From: Gammaproteobacteria bacterium UBA2679
Lineage (GTDB): Bacteria; Pseudomonadota; Gammaproteobacteria; Pseudomonadales; Oleiphilaceae
DNA length: 64,000 bases
Assembly (NCBI GenBank): GCA_002354735.1
Contig: DEMD01000009.1
Span: 62,001-126,000 of the forward strand
Direction of reading: 5' to 3'
Below the pieces are notes generated by a model that made no database searches, was not told the DNA's origin, and saw only the letters and a program-made list of their open reading frames with translations. Shown here piece by piece: positions 34,357 to 42,880 of the stretch. Position 1 is the stretch's first letter; each line of letters begins with the position of its first letter. A program made the translations under genes and the position numbers.

Positions 34357-36189
34357 TTGAAAATTCGAGCTCTGATCGCACTCCTGTTCCTGTTGCAAGT
34401 GACTTCCGTAGCGCTGGCCAGTGAGGTTCTTCTCGAGCCTGCTACCCAGCGTCTGCCTCTTGGTCATCACACCCATTACTGGAAATCCGGGTCGACAGGC
34501 GCGACGATTCATGAGGTCATGAATCTGCCGAGCGCGCAATGGACCTACAATGGACAAAGTGGCCTCAGCTTCGGCTATGATTCGACGCCGTACTGGATTC
34601 GTACGACGGTTCGGAATCCGGCGCAGGATCGGCGGGAGATGGTACTCGAACTCAGCTACCCTGTGCTCGACGATGTCGAGCTCTATCTCGTTACCAATGG
34701 CGAGGTGATCGAGACCTTCAGAACCGGCGACAAGCGCCACTTCGCTGAACGTCCGATACATCATCGTAACTTTCTCTTTCCAGTCACCCTGCCGCCCTTG
34801 AGCGAGCTCGACCTGTATCTGCGCGTTCAATCGACCAGCGCACTTCAGGTCCCGCTCACGCTGTGGTCTCAGACGGCTTTCGACGTTACCGATCAATCCC
34901 GAATGCTGTTCCAGGGTATTTACTATGGCATCGCACTCGTGATGTTTCTCTATAACTTCTTCGTATATCTTGCTGTTTCTGAAAGACGCTTTCTCTATTA
35001 TGTGGGGTACAGTGCCTGCATGCCGCTGTTTCTTGCGAGTCTTCACGGGCTGGCTTATCAATATCTCTGGCCAGACGCGAGCTGGTGGAATGATCAGGCC
35101 ATTATCTTCTTTCTCAATGGCACGGTCTGCTTTGGCTGCCTGTTTACAATGCATTTCCTTTCGGTCAAGCCACAACTCCAGCTTCGCGCTTATCGCTCGA
35201 TTCAGGCGCTGATTATCCTGTCAGCGCTGCTGGTCCTTCTGTCGCTCTTCGTGCCCTACCGACTTCTCATCTCGCCGACCGTCGTGCTGGCCTTCATCGG
35301 TTGCGTAGTCCTGTTCTGTTATGGTCTTTACCGCTGGTGGTCGGGCGACCCAGGCGCAAGACTGTACTCCCTGGCCTGGGCATGCATGCTGCTCGGTGGC
35401 ATCACCCTCGCACTCAGCAAATTCACTGTGCTGCCGCAGAATTTCTTCACCGAAAACGCCACCCAGGTTGGCTCAGCCTTCGCCATCATCCTGTTTTCCA
35501 TCGCCTTGGCAGACCGACTGAACAAGGATAAGCGGGCCCTGTTCCTGGCCCAACAGAAAGCATTCGATGTTCAGGTTGAAGCCAATAATCTGCTTGAAAC
35601 CCGTGTCCACGAACGTACCAGCCAGCTGGCAGAACTGAATCAACGACTGCTGGAAATCAGTGCCACTGATACACTCACGCTACTGAAGAATCGTGGCTAT
35701 TTCGACAGAGCCTTCCGCTCCAGTTTCGTAGAGGCTTTCCGTTATGCCAGGCCCTTATCCCTGCTCATTGTGGATATCGACCACTTCAAGCGCTTTAACG
35801 ATGAGCACGGTCACCTCGTAGGCGATGACTGTATCAAGATGGTGGCAGCTTGCCTGCGGGAGATCGTAACCCGTCCGCAGGACCTGGCGGCCCGCTACGG
35901 TGGTGAGGAGTTCGTCGTCCTGCTCCCCGACACACCGCTGGAGGGCGCAATGAAAGTGGCAGAAAAAATCAGGGAGCAGATTGAGCAGTCAGACTTCCGT
36001 GTGTCATCGAGGACCCTCACTGTCACTGTCAGTATCGGCGTGAATAGCATGACCCCCACTGCGCCGGGAGACAGCCTGACGTTCTTCGCCGAAGCCGATA
36101 AAGCGCTTTATGAAGCCAAAGCGCGTGGCCGCAACTGCGTGGTTGCCTGGCAGGAGCAGGACCTGCCGCATCCGCCTACTGGCGGATAA
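34357..36189 (+). CDS. 7TMR-DISM diguanylate cyclase
   Basis: A 610-residue inner membrane enzyme that makes cyclic di-GMP. A TTG start gives a signal peptide (IRALIALLFLLQVTSVALA). A periplasmic 7TMR-DISMED2-type domain (about 25-175) has the typical YWIRTTVRNP and LELSYPVLDDVELYL. Seven transmembrane helices (about 185-385), a short coiled coil and a GGDEF domain (about 430-600) follow. The active-site motif is GGEEF, with an RPQD inhibitory I-site five residues before it, so feedback inhibition is expected. The gene overlaps the convergent thioesterase gene by 14 bases. The periplasmic domain probably senses a carbohydrate-like ligand. Confidence 0.93.
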   Translation: MKIRALIALLFLLQVTSVALASEVLLEPATQRLPLGHHTHYWKSGSTGATIHEVMNLPSAQWTYNGQSGLSFGYDSTPYWIRTTVRNPAQDRREMVLELSYPVLDDVELYLVTNGEVIETFRTGDKRHFAERPIHHRNFLFPVTLPPLSELDLYLRVQSTSALQVPLTLWSQTAFDVTDQSRMLFQGIYYGIALVMFLYNFFVYLAVSERRFLYYVGYSACMPLFLASLHGLAYQYLWPDASWWNDQAIIFFLNGTVCFGCLFTMHFLSVKPQLQLRAYRSIQALIILSALLVLLSLFVPYRLLISPTVVLAFIGCVVLFCYGLYRWWSGDPGARLYSLAWACMLLGGITLALSKFTVLPQNFFTENATQVGSAFAIILFSIALADRLNKDKRALFLAQQKAFDVQVEANNLLETRVHERTSQLAELNQRLLEISATDTLTLLKNRGYFDRAFRSSFVEAFRYARPLSLLIVDIDHFKRFNDEHGHLVGDDCIKMVAACLREIVTRPQDLAARYGGEEFVVLLPDTPLEGAMKVAEKIREQIEQSDFRVSSRTLTVTVSIGVNSMTPTAPGDSLTFFAEADKALYEAKARGRNCVVAWQEQDLPHPPTGG

Positions 36190-36610
36190 GCTGCTGCAAG
36201 GCGCGCCTGATTGTCTCAGGTATAGACACGGCTTTTTCATCCGACCTGCTCACAAATACATGCACGAAACTACCGCAAGCACAGGCGGCGGCCTCGCCCT
36301 TGCGAAATATCGCCAACTCGTACTCGACCGAGCTGTTGCCAAGCCGGGCGACCCTCAAGCCGACCTCGATCTCATCCGGATAAGCGATGCTCTGGCGATA
36401 GCTGCACTTCGAATCAACGACGTAGGCAATGACCGGCCCAGCCTTGATGTCGAGGCCACCCGAATGGATGAGGTAATGATTCACCGCCGTGTCGAAATAG
36501 GAATAATAGGTGACATTGTTGACGTGGCCGTACACATCATTATCCATCCAGCGAGTGGTAATACTGTGAAAACAGGTGTAGTCGGCCCGCGAGGGTACGT
36601 GTGCAGTCAT
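36176..36610 (-). CDS. 4HBT-family acyl-CoA thioesterase (YbgC/FadM-like)
   Basis: A 144-residue hotdog-fold thioesterase. The active-site region TTRWMDNDVYGHVNNVTYYSYFDTAVNHYL carries the catalytic Asp and the conserved HVNN of the 4-hydroxybenzoyl-CoA thioesterase group. SYRQSIAYPDEIEVGLRVARLGNSSVEYEL is equally typical. It should hydrolyse a cytosolic acyl-CoA. It follows the alcohol dehydrogenase gene on the minus strand by three bases, so the two form a likely operon and may act on the same alcohol/aldehyde/acyl-CoA route. Confidence 0.88.
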   Translation of the reverse strand: MTAHVPSRADYTCFHSITTRWMDNDVYGHVNNVTYYSYFDTAVNHYLIHSGGLDIKAGPVIAYVVDSKCSYRQSIAYPDEIEVGLRVARLGNSSVEYELAIFRKGEAAACACGSFVHVFVSRSDEKAVSIPETIRRALQQLIRQ

Positions 36611-36612
36611 AT

Positions 36613-37779
36613 TCAGTAGGCGCTCCGATAAATGGTAAGGGCCTCGGCTTCGGACATCTCCCGCGGATTGTTCACAAGCAGACGTTGCTGCAGCATGGCG
36701 TCTGCAGCCAGGCGAGGCAGAAAGGACTCGGGGATGTCCAGGTCACGCAGACGGGTCGGCAGGCCCAGCTCACTGATCAGCTGCTCCAGACCCGAAATCA
36801 ATAGTTCAGCCCGTTCGCTCGTGCCACCGGTCAGCGGACTTTGCAGCACTATAGGGGCCAGCTCGCCATAGTGAACGTGGGCAAGACTGCTGTTGAAACG
36901 CAGCACATGCGGCAGAACCAGTGAGTTGCTGAGGCCGTGCGGAATGTGGAAATGTCCGCCCAGCGGATAGGCCAGTGCATGAACCGCGGCCACTGGCGCA
37001 TTGGCAAAAGCCTGCCCCGCCAGCGTCGCGCCAAGCAGCATCGCCTGTCTGGCCTCGATGTTCTGCCCATCGCTTACCGCAGCACGGATATTGCCCGCAA
37101 GCAGGCGTAGCGCTTCCTTAGCGAGCATATCCGACAGCGGATTTTTCCTGATCTTGCTCGTATACGCTTCGATGGCGTGAACCATGGCGTCAACGCCTGT
37201 AGCGGCCGTGACATGCGGCGGCAAGCCCAGGGTAAGCTGCGCGTCCAGTAATGCCACGTCCGGCATTAGCAGTGGAGAAACGATGCCAGACTTGGTCGTC
37301 TCGCCTGTCGTCACGATCGCAATTGGCGTCACTTCGGAACCAGTCCCTGCCGTCGTAGGCACCTGGATGAGTGGCAGTCGCTTACCTTTGGCATTGCCGA
37401 CACCATAGGTTTCGGGCAAGGATTGTGAGCAACCAGGCGAAGCCAGCAGCGCCACCAGCTTTGCCACGTCCATCGAGCTGCCACCGCCAAAACCAATCAC
37501 AGTATCTGTACCGGCTGCACGTGCCTGATCTATGGCAGCGAGCACCGTCCGTTCGGATGGGTCTGCATCGACCTCACTGAAAACACTGAGTTTCAACGCA
37601 GCACGTTCGAAAGCCGGCCGAACCCGCTCAAGCAGGCCGGCTTTGAGAATGCCACCGTCGGTCACCAGGAAGACGGACGAAGCCTGCCGTTCACGACACA
37701 GTTCAGCCAGTTTACTGGCAGCTCCAGGCTCGGTGAGTATGGTGGGCGTGGTAATGAACTGAAATGACTGCACGGGCAT
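36613..37779 (-). CDS. Iron-containing alcohol dehydrogenase
   Basis: A 388-residue group III (Fe-dependent) NAD(P)-alcohol dehydrogenase. The nucleotide site IGFGGGSSMDVAKLVALL, the LIQVPTTAGTGSEVTPIAI motif, and the metal-ligand region (GVDAMVHAIEAYTSK, then HALAYPLGGHFHIPHGLSNSLVLP) are present, with Asp and His metal ligands in place. The ATG at 37779 is preceded by GGAGG; the longer open frame upstream is rejected because the family starts here. Divergent from the DUF418 gene and upstream of the thioesterase gene. The physiological alcohol is unknown. Confidence 0.92.
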   Translation of the reverse strand: MPVQSFQFITTPTILTEPGAASKLAELCRERQASSVFLVTDGGILKAGLLERVRPAFERAALKLSVFSEVDADPSERTVLAAIDQARAAGTDTVIGFGGGSSMDVAKLVALLASPGCSQSLPETYGVGNAKGKRLPLIQVPTTAGTGSEVTPIAIVTTGETTKSGIVSPLLMPDVALLDAQLTLGLPPHVTAATGVDAMVHAIEAYTSKIRKNPLSDMLAKEALRLLAGNIRAAVSDGQNIEARQAMLLGATLAGQAFANAPVAAVHALAYPLGGHFHIPHGLSNSLVLPHVLRFNSSLAHVHYGELAPIVLQSPLTGGTSERAELLISGLEQLISELGLPTRLRDLDIPESFLPRLAADAMLQQRLLVNNPREMSEAEALTIYRSAY

Positions 37780-37932
37780 GGCCTCCGTGTTCTGAATGAA
37801 ACTGAAACATAGCATGGGCCTTGCAATGAATCTCTTCTCAATCGGTGTTTCGTGAGCGGACAGCGGCTCACGGGCGTATACCGCTAGGATCATTGCCGAC
37901 TGTCGGCAGTAGCATTTCAGGGATGACAACTG

Positions 37933-39165
37933 ATGGCGACAAACCAGACCAGGGAAAGATTGGACGTTGTGGATGCCATACGTGCACTCGCACTGTTCGG
38001 TGTATTGGTTATGAACCTGCGTGACATGGCTGGGCTCGACCTGCTCTCAGCCGAGGCACTGCTTGCACTCCAGGGACCTGTCGACCGAGCGATAGAGTTT
38101 CTCGTAATACTGTTTTTCGATGAAAAATTCCTCTCTATCTTTTCTTTTCTGTTCGGATTGAGCTTTTTCCTTCTGTTGGAACGAAAGGCTCACCGGCCCG
38201 GCTTTATCTTCCTTTACGCCCGACGCTTACTGGCGCTCGCTGGATTCGGTCTGCTTAACATCGCCTTCCTGTATTGGGGTGACATTCTGCTGATCTACGC
38301 GGCCTATGGAACCAGCATGGTCCTACTCGTCCGCTTGCCTCAGCGCTTCCTGCTTGGGCTGGCGGGCCTGTTCCTTATTGGGGGACCGCTTACACTGGCA
38401 CTCGCAGGCGTCACGGCCGGTACCGCATCACAGACGCCAGCTGACCTGCAAGCGCTCCAGCAATTTGGCAGCCCGAGCTTTCTTGCTGGCGTTGAAGAGG
38501 GCTGGAATCGATTCTTCTCGACAAGCGGCGGGTCGAACTACATCGAAGTGTGGGACCATAGCAATGTCTTTGGCATGCTTGTACTCGGCCTCTGGGCTGG
38601 GCGCGCGCGGATTCCGCACCAGATTGGCCGCCATGCCAAAGCGCTTGGGCGTGCGACCGTTTGCTGCCTGTCGATTGGCTTCGGCATTGAAGTGACGCGG
38701 CTGCTCTTACCGAGCACCTCGATTCTCGCCACACTGGGTTTGATCGGCCCACCGATACTGGCGATTGGTTATCTGTGTGCGGCTGCACTCTGGCTCAATC
38801 GCCCGCGAGCAGCTCGAACCGTTCGCTTATTAGCAGCGCCAGGCCGACTGGCCCTCACCAATTACCTGGCCTATGGCTTACTGGGACAGATTCTCTTTTA
38901 TGGATGGGCCTTCGGCTGGATAGGCACTATAGGCTCCGGCCTGCTCCTCGTCGTCGCTATCATCGCTTACGTGGCATTCCTGCTGCTCAGCCATATCTGG
39001 CTGAGCAGCTTCAAAATGGGCCCACTGGAATGGATCTGGCGCTGCCTGACTTATCTTCGGGTCGAGCCGCTGCGTAAATCTGGAACCGCACCGTCTGACG
39101 AGGGTGTGGCACAAATGTCCAGCGCCAGTGCGTCACTGCCACCAGGTAATATCCGGGCAAAATAG
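37933..39165 (+). CDS. DUF418 (YeiB-like) membrane protein
   Basis: A 410-residue polytopic protein with about ten helices. It opens ERLDVVDAIRALALFGVLVMNL, the hallmark of DUF418/YeiB proteins. The C-terminal domain has GRLALTNYLAYGLLGQILFYG and GPLEWIWRCLTY. The function of the family is not settled; it is distantly related to acyltransferase-3-like membrane proteins. The final ~35 residues after the family domain are a low-similarity tail lying over the end of the convergent dipeptidase gene. Confidence 0.88.
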   Translation: MATNQTRERLDVVDAIRALALFGVLVMNLRDMAGLDLLSAEALLALQGPVDRAIEFLVILFFDEKFLSIFSFLFGLSFFLLLERKAHRPGFIFLYARRLLALAGFGLLNIAFLYWGDILLIYAAYGTSMVLLVRLPQRFLLGLAGLFLIGGPLTLALAGVTAGTASQTPADLQALQQFGSPSFLAGVEEGWNRFFSTSGGSNYIEVWDHSNVFGMLVLGLWAGRARIPHQIGRHAKALGRATVCCLSIGFGIEVTRLLLPSTSILATLGLIGPPILAIGYLCAAALWLNRPRAARTVRLLAAPGRLALTNYLAYGLLGQILFYGWAFGWIGTIGSGLLLVVAIIAYVAFLLLSHIWLSSFKMGPLEWIWRCLTYLRVEPLRKSGTAPSDEGVAQMSSASASLPPGNIRAK

Positions 39166-40394
39166 CGGCAAACATTGAGGCCCGCGATATTCCTGATTGC
39201 TTCATTGCTGAATGGCTGTGGTCGCTGCCGCATGACGGCCGTCAGCAAAGACAGCTCGCTGACGTCGAAGAAGGGCTGCACCGAACCGTCATAATCAGAA
39301 CCGAGCGAGACGTGCGCGTCTGCCTCAAGCCCCATCTCCTTCGCCAGCAGCATGGTGTACTCCATGGCATCTGCGATATGCCAGATGCTCGGACCAACCG
39401 CGTACGGCCAGTAACCAATACCTATGATGCCGCCACTCTCGAGGACCAGCCGGATCTGGTCGTCACTGAGATTACGCGCGGGTCGGCAAGGTTCGACGCA
39501 CTGCCCTTTCACACCGGTGTGAGACACCATCAAGGGTTTTGACAGCAGACGCGCGGCATCCTTCATACCAGCTTCAGACATATGCGCCAGATCGACGGCC
39601 ATGCCCAAGGCCTCGGCAGCAAGCAGTGCGCGCTCGCCGCGCTGGGTAAGGCCGTAGCGTTCGCAGCCTTCGCTGGAACCGGCCAGCCCGTTGTCAAAGC
39701 GATGGGTGGCCGCAAACTGCCTGACACCAAGGTCGAAGAGCATTTTCATGTCTTTCTCTACAGACCCACTGGCAGACTCTGCGCCCACCCAGTGGCCACC
39801 TTCGATTCCGAGGATCGCGCCGACCACCTGTTCTCCGTTTCGCCGATCAATAACGAGCTGTCGCAGATCCTCCGCCGTCAGCAGCAACCGAAGCTCGGTA
39901 CGACCTTCAGCTCTGGAGCGAGCCGCTGCTTCCTTGAGACGCTCTATCTGATACACCGCCCGCGCAAGCGCACTGTCGCTCGGCCGCCCCTGCACTGTCG
40001 CCAGCACATTTGCTATATCCAGGCGGTCGCCATCCACGCACTTTTCGGTGCCCTGAAAACGTTCGCGACCAAACGGAAAGGGACTACGGGTAACGATGGT
40101 GAACGACTGCAAGGCCACGCTGCCTTCGACCATCCGGGGCACATCGAGGTGTCCCCACAAACCTCTTTCGAGCAGATCGCGATCCCATTTGAGCGTGTCA
40201 GCGTGCAGATCAGCAATAAACATCGATCGGTGGAGTGCGAGGTCAGCCTCCTCCGGGACCGGAGCATCTGGATCAGACGCGATCCGGTTCAGCCACTGAT
40301 CCAGCTCTTCTGCGCCAAAGAGTTTGATCCCAGCCAGGAAAAGAAGCACGACGATGAACAGTGGCAGCAGAATCTTCAGTAGCTTTCGAAACAT
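39051..40394 (-). CDS. Membrane dipeptidase (peptidase M19)
   Basis: A 447-residue M19 (renal dipeptidase-type) zinc hydrolase anchored by an N-terminal helix (LLPLFIVVLLFLAGIKLF). Zinc-site motifs include MFIADLHADTLKWD, ILGIEGGHW, AVDLAHMSEAGMKDAARL, KPLMVSHTGVKG and SLGSDYDG. The active site should be periplasmic and cleave dipeptides, possibly with D-residues. The family domain ends near NVCRYFARILPG. The remaining ~30 residues are a polar tail encoded opposite the DUF418 3' end (115-base overlap). Confidence 0.92.
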   Translation of the reverse strand: MFRKLLKILLPLFIVVLLFLAGIKLFGAEELDQWLNRIASDPDAPVPEEADLALHRSMFIADLHADTLKWDRDLLERGLWGHLDVPRMVEGSVALQSFTIVTRSPFPFGRERFQGTEKCVDGDRLDIANVLATVQGRPSDSALARAVYQIERLKEAAARSRAEGRTELRLLLTAEDLRQLVIDRRNGEQVVGAILGIEGGHWVGAESASGSVEKDMKMLFDLGVRQFAATHRFDNGLAGSSEGCERYGLTQRGERALLAAEALGMAVDLAHMSEAGMKDAARLLSKPLMVSHTGVKGQCVEPCRPARNLSDDQIRLVLESGGIIGIGYWPYAVGPSIWHIADAMEYTMLLAKEMGLEADAHVSLGSDYDGSVQPFFDVSELSLLTAVMRQRPQPFSNEAIRNIAGLNVCRYFARILPGGSDALALDICATPSSDGAVPDLRSGSTRR

Positions 40395-40500
40395 GGCAAT
40401 CCGGTTGGCGGCAGCGGGCGGTGGCGGAGAGTAGTTTTCAACTTAGCGTTTGCTTCAGAGAAAAGCCAGACTCAAGCCTGCGCAGCGCGAGCCTTCGGCC

Positions 40501-41004
40501 CTATTCAAGGGCAGTCAGCTGCATGCTACCCGGCTCAGTTTTCAGACGCTTCAGCTTTTCAGCGAAACTCACGACATAGTCAGGCTTGGACACAGGCAGA
40601 AAGTACGAGAATTGCTCCGTTTGTGGATCCAGCGACTGGATGATTCGGGCCTCACTGTCGAGAGCAAAGGTTCGCGGCACATAGTCGCCATCGATATCGT
40701 ATTGATTGCTGAGTCCAATATTCTTGTCGACATCGACCCTGATAAGTACCACGCCATCGAGACTGCTGACCACCGACTCTTCGCGGAAGAGTTTGCCGTA
40801 GGCCTTGCAGGTCGGGCACCAGTCAGCATAAAGCACCAGCATACCCACGCCGCCAGTCTTGTGCAGCTTGTCGACGCCTGCCTGGTAGCTGTGCCATTCG
40901 AGCTGCTCATCATTCCAGTTGATGGGCACAAGCTCGTCGGCCCGACCGGTAACCGAGAGAAAAAACAGGCAGAGGAAAGGCAATACAATCCGATAATGTT
41001 TCAA
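40501..41004 (-). CDS. Secreted thioredoxin-like protein
   Basis: A 167-residue exported thioredoxin-fold protein. The TTG start at 41004 is preceded by GGAG eight bases away and gives a clean signal peptide (IVLPFLCLFFLSVTGRA). The frame extends further upstream without signal character. The redox motif YADWCPTCKAYGKLF matches the DsbD-gamma/thioredoxin_7 group (CPTC), followed by VLIRVDVDK and a YVPRTFALD cis-Pro region. It probably keeps periplasmic thiols or disulfides in the right state. It follows the dipeptidase on the same strand at a 100-base distance. Confidence 0.85.
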   Translation of the reverse strand: MKHYRIVLPFLCLFFLSVTGRADELVPINWNDEQLEWHSYQAGVDKLHKTGGVGMLVLYADWCPTCKAYGKLFREESVVSSLDGVVLIRVDVDKNIGLSNQYDIDGDYVPRTFALDSEARIIQSLDPQTEQFSYFLPVSKPDYVVSFAEKLKRLKTEPGSMQLTALE

Positions 41005-41246
41005 AGGTCTCACTCCAAGATCAGTCCGTGTTTCGAGGGTCGGCAGGCTGTGTGATCTGCCCGTCTGAGAAGAGACGGACACAGGGGATAAATTCCGCTG
41101 GATTTTTCACATCATGGCGCGATCAGGAAGTCGACCTGAGTCACAGTCCTGGTGATTCACCTCGAAGATGCGACTGAAGGCCGATGATTTACCCTTTCCC
41201 TGACATTAGGATGGCGCGAACAACAAGCAGGACAGGCTGTACCTCC

Positions 41247-42461
41247 ATGACACCATCTCATCGCCTACTCGGCATACTCTCCCTCGTACTCGGCATGTGT
41301 TTCCCTCACGCGGCCCACGCTATAGCCGATGGCACTTATCAGATAGTGGCCAAGCACAGCGACAAGTGCGTCGATGTCTCAGGTGCGTCCGGCAGCAACG
41401 GCGCCATTGTCCATCAGTGGCGCTGTCATAGCGGCGACAATCAGAAATGGCAGGTTTTGGCCAAAGACGGTGGCTACCGCATCCAGGCCGTGCACTCGAG
41501 CAAATGCCTCGATGTCAGCGGCGTGTCGACAGCGGACGGAGCGATGATGCAGCAATGGCGCTGTGGCAGCGGCGCCAACCAGCGCTTCCACATCGAACGA
41601 CAAAGCGATGGTTCCTATCGCATACGTCCAATGCACAGCGGCAAGGTCGTGGAGGTGGGCGCCAGCTCTGCGGCTGACGGTGCGAATGTAAAGCAATGGC
41701 GCTGGTGGGGCGGAGACAGTCAGCGCTTTGCCTTTCGAAAGACCAACACGCCAACGGCTGCAAAGGCAGTTTGGAACGAAAGCTTCGACGGGCTTTCGGC
41801 GGGCAGTCGATGGTTCGACGAGCCCTACACTGAAATAAGAAACGGCTGTGGCGTGAATGGCAGCAAGTGCGTGCGCATGACTTATGTGAGATCGAGCGTC
41901 GGCAGCCCACGCATCGTTGCGGAAAAGAGCCTCCCACCTGCTCGGGAATACACGCTCAACTATGACGTCATGTTCGAAAACGGCTTTGAATTTATCAAGG
42001 GCGGCAAGCTTCCGGGTTTGGGACCAAACAGGCCAACCGCAGGCTGTGCGCCCATCGTGGATGATGGCTGGAGTGCCCGTGTCATGTGGCGCAGGGACGG
42101 CGAACCCGTAATCTATTCATATCATCAGAATCGGGCCAAGCGCTGCGGGGATGATTTCCATTCCTCCGTACAGTTTCAGACTGGCCGATACCAGGCTATT
42201 TCATTGCATGTAAAGGTCAATGATCCCTGGAGCGCCAATGGCCTTATTGATCTATATATCGACGGTCGGAAAGTGGCCTCGCATCAGAACGTCCAGTTGC
42301 GCGAGGTCGGCGGTAGTCAGACGGAGATCACGAAGTTCCTGCTGGCTACCTTCTTTGGTGGCTCTGACTGGTCCTGGGCACCGCCAAGGACCGTGTACGC
42401 CCGCTTCGACAACTTTGCGGTGTACCCGGGCCTGCGAGTGCGTGGTGCTCCGGGCCGCTGA
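41247..42461 (+). CDS. Secreted ricin-type lectin with polysaccharide lyase 14-like domain
   Basis: About 404 residues. Signal peptide (LLGILSLVLGMCFPHAAHA) followed by a beta-trefoil R-type lectin with three repeats of the KCVDVSG...GAIVHQWRC...NQKW type (about residues 28-160). The third repeat has diverged (GKVVEVGASS, QWRWWGGDSQRF). The C-terminal domain (about 170-395) has FIKGGKLPGLGPNRPTAGC and WSARVMWRRDGEPVIYSYHQN, which resemble PL14 alginate/glucuronan lyases. The start could also be the ATG at 41211; I prefer 41247 for the shorter signal-peptide n-region. Secreted polysaccharide binding and cleavage is the likely role; the sugar is unknown. Confidence 0.82.
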   Translation: MTPSHRLLGILSLVLGMCFPHAAHAIADGTYQIVAKHSDKCVDVSGASGSNGAIVHQWRCHSGDNQKWQVLAKDGGYRIQAVHSSKCLDVSGVSTADGAMMQQWRCGSGANQRFHIERQSDGSYRIRPMHSGKVVEVGASSAADGANVKQWRWWGGDSQRFAFRKTNTPTAAKAVWNESFDGLSAGSRWFDEPYTEIRNGCGVNGSKCVRMTYVRSSVGSPRIVAEKSLPPAREYTLNYDVMFENGFEFIKGGKLPGLGPNRPTAGCAPIVDDGWSARVMWRRDGEPVIYSYHQNRAKRCGDDFHSSVQFQTGRYQAISLHVKVNDPWSANGLIDLYIDGRKVASHQNVQLREVGGSQTEITKFLLATFFGGSDWSWAPPRTVYARFDNFAVYPGLRVRGAPGR

Positions 42462-42512
42462 CCCTGGCGAACAGCCACTCCATCGCCCCACCATGGCTGC
42501 TCGGCCACGTCG

Positions 42513-42815
42513 CTAGTGAACGACGGCCAACACTTCATCCCAGCCTACTGGTTCATCGAAGCGGGTCGGCCGAGGACCGTCGAAGGTCACTGGCAGCACA
42601 GTGAGATCACTGGCATCGCTGAGGTCAAAACGACGCCAGCCCGGTACATCGCCAGACTCACTGAACCCTGCCAGCTGATAGGACAGCAGCTGATGCCGGC
42701 CGTCGAAGACGCCCAGCACTTGCGGCTCGACGAGACGAAAACCGCCGTGGTATTTCAGTTGTAGTAAATGCCGGTTGTCGATGGCGTGTTTCAGCGCCTG
42801 TATAATTGGTGCCAT
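42513..42815 (-). CDS. Short WYL-domain-like protein
   Basis: A 100-residue protein starting at MAPIIQALKHAIDN. The segments HLLQLKYHGGFRLVEPQVLGVF and LLSYQLAGFSESGDVPGWRRFDLSDASDLTVL follow the pattern of stand-alone WYL domains (ligand-binding SH3-like folds). No helix-turn-helix is present, so it is not a complete WYL regulator. An upstream GTG/ATG in frame would add 13 residues; GGAC precedes the chosen ATG. The function is unknown. Confidence 0.72.
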   Translation of the reverse strand: MAPIIQALKHAIDNRHLLQLKYHGGFRLVEPQVLGVFDGRHQLLSYQLAGFSESGDVPGWRRFDLSDASDLTVLPVTFDGPRPTRFDEPVGWDEVLAVVH

Positions 42816-42880
42816 AATTGCGTCCAAGCATCCTTGTTCCGTGGGATTTCCCAACGGTACGGCCAGGCGCAGACGGAAGA

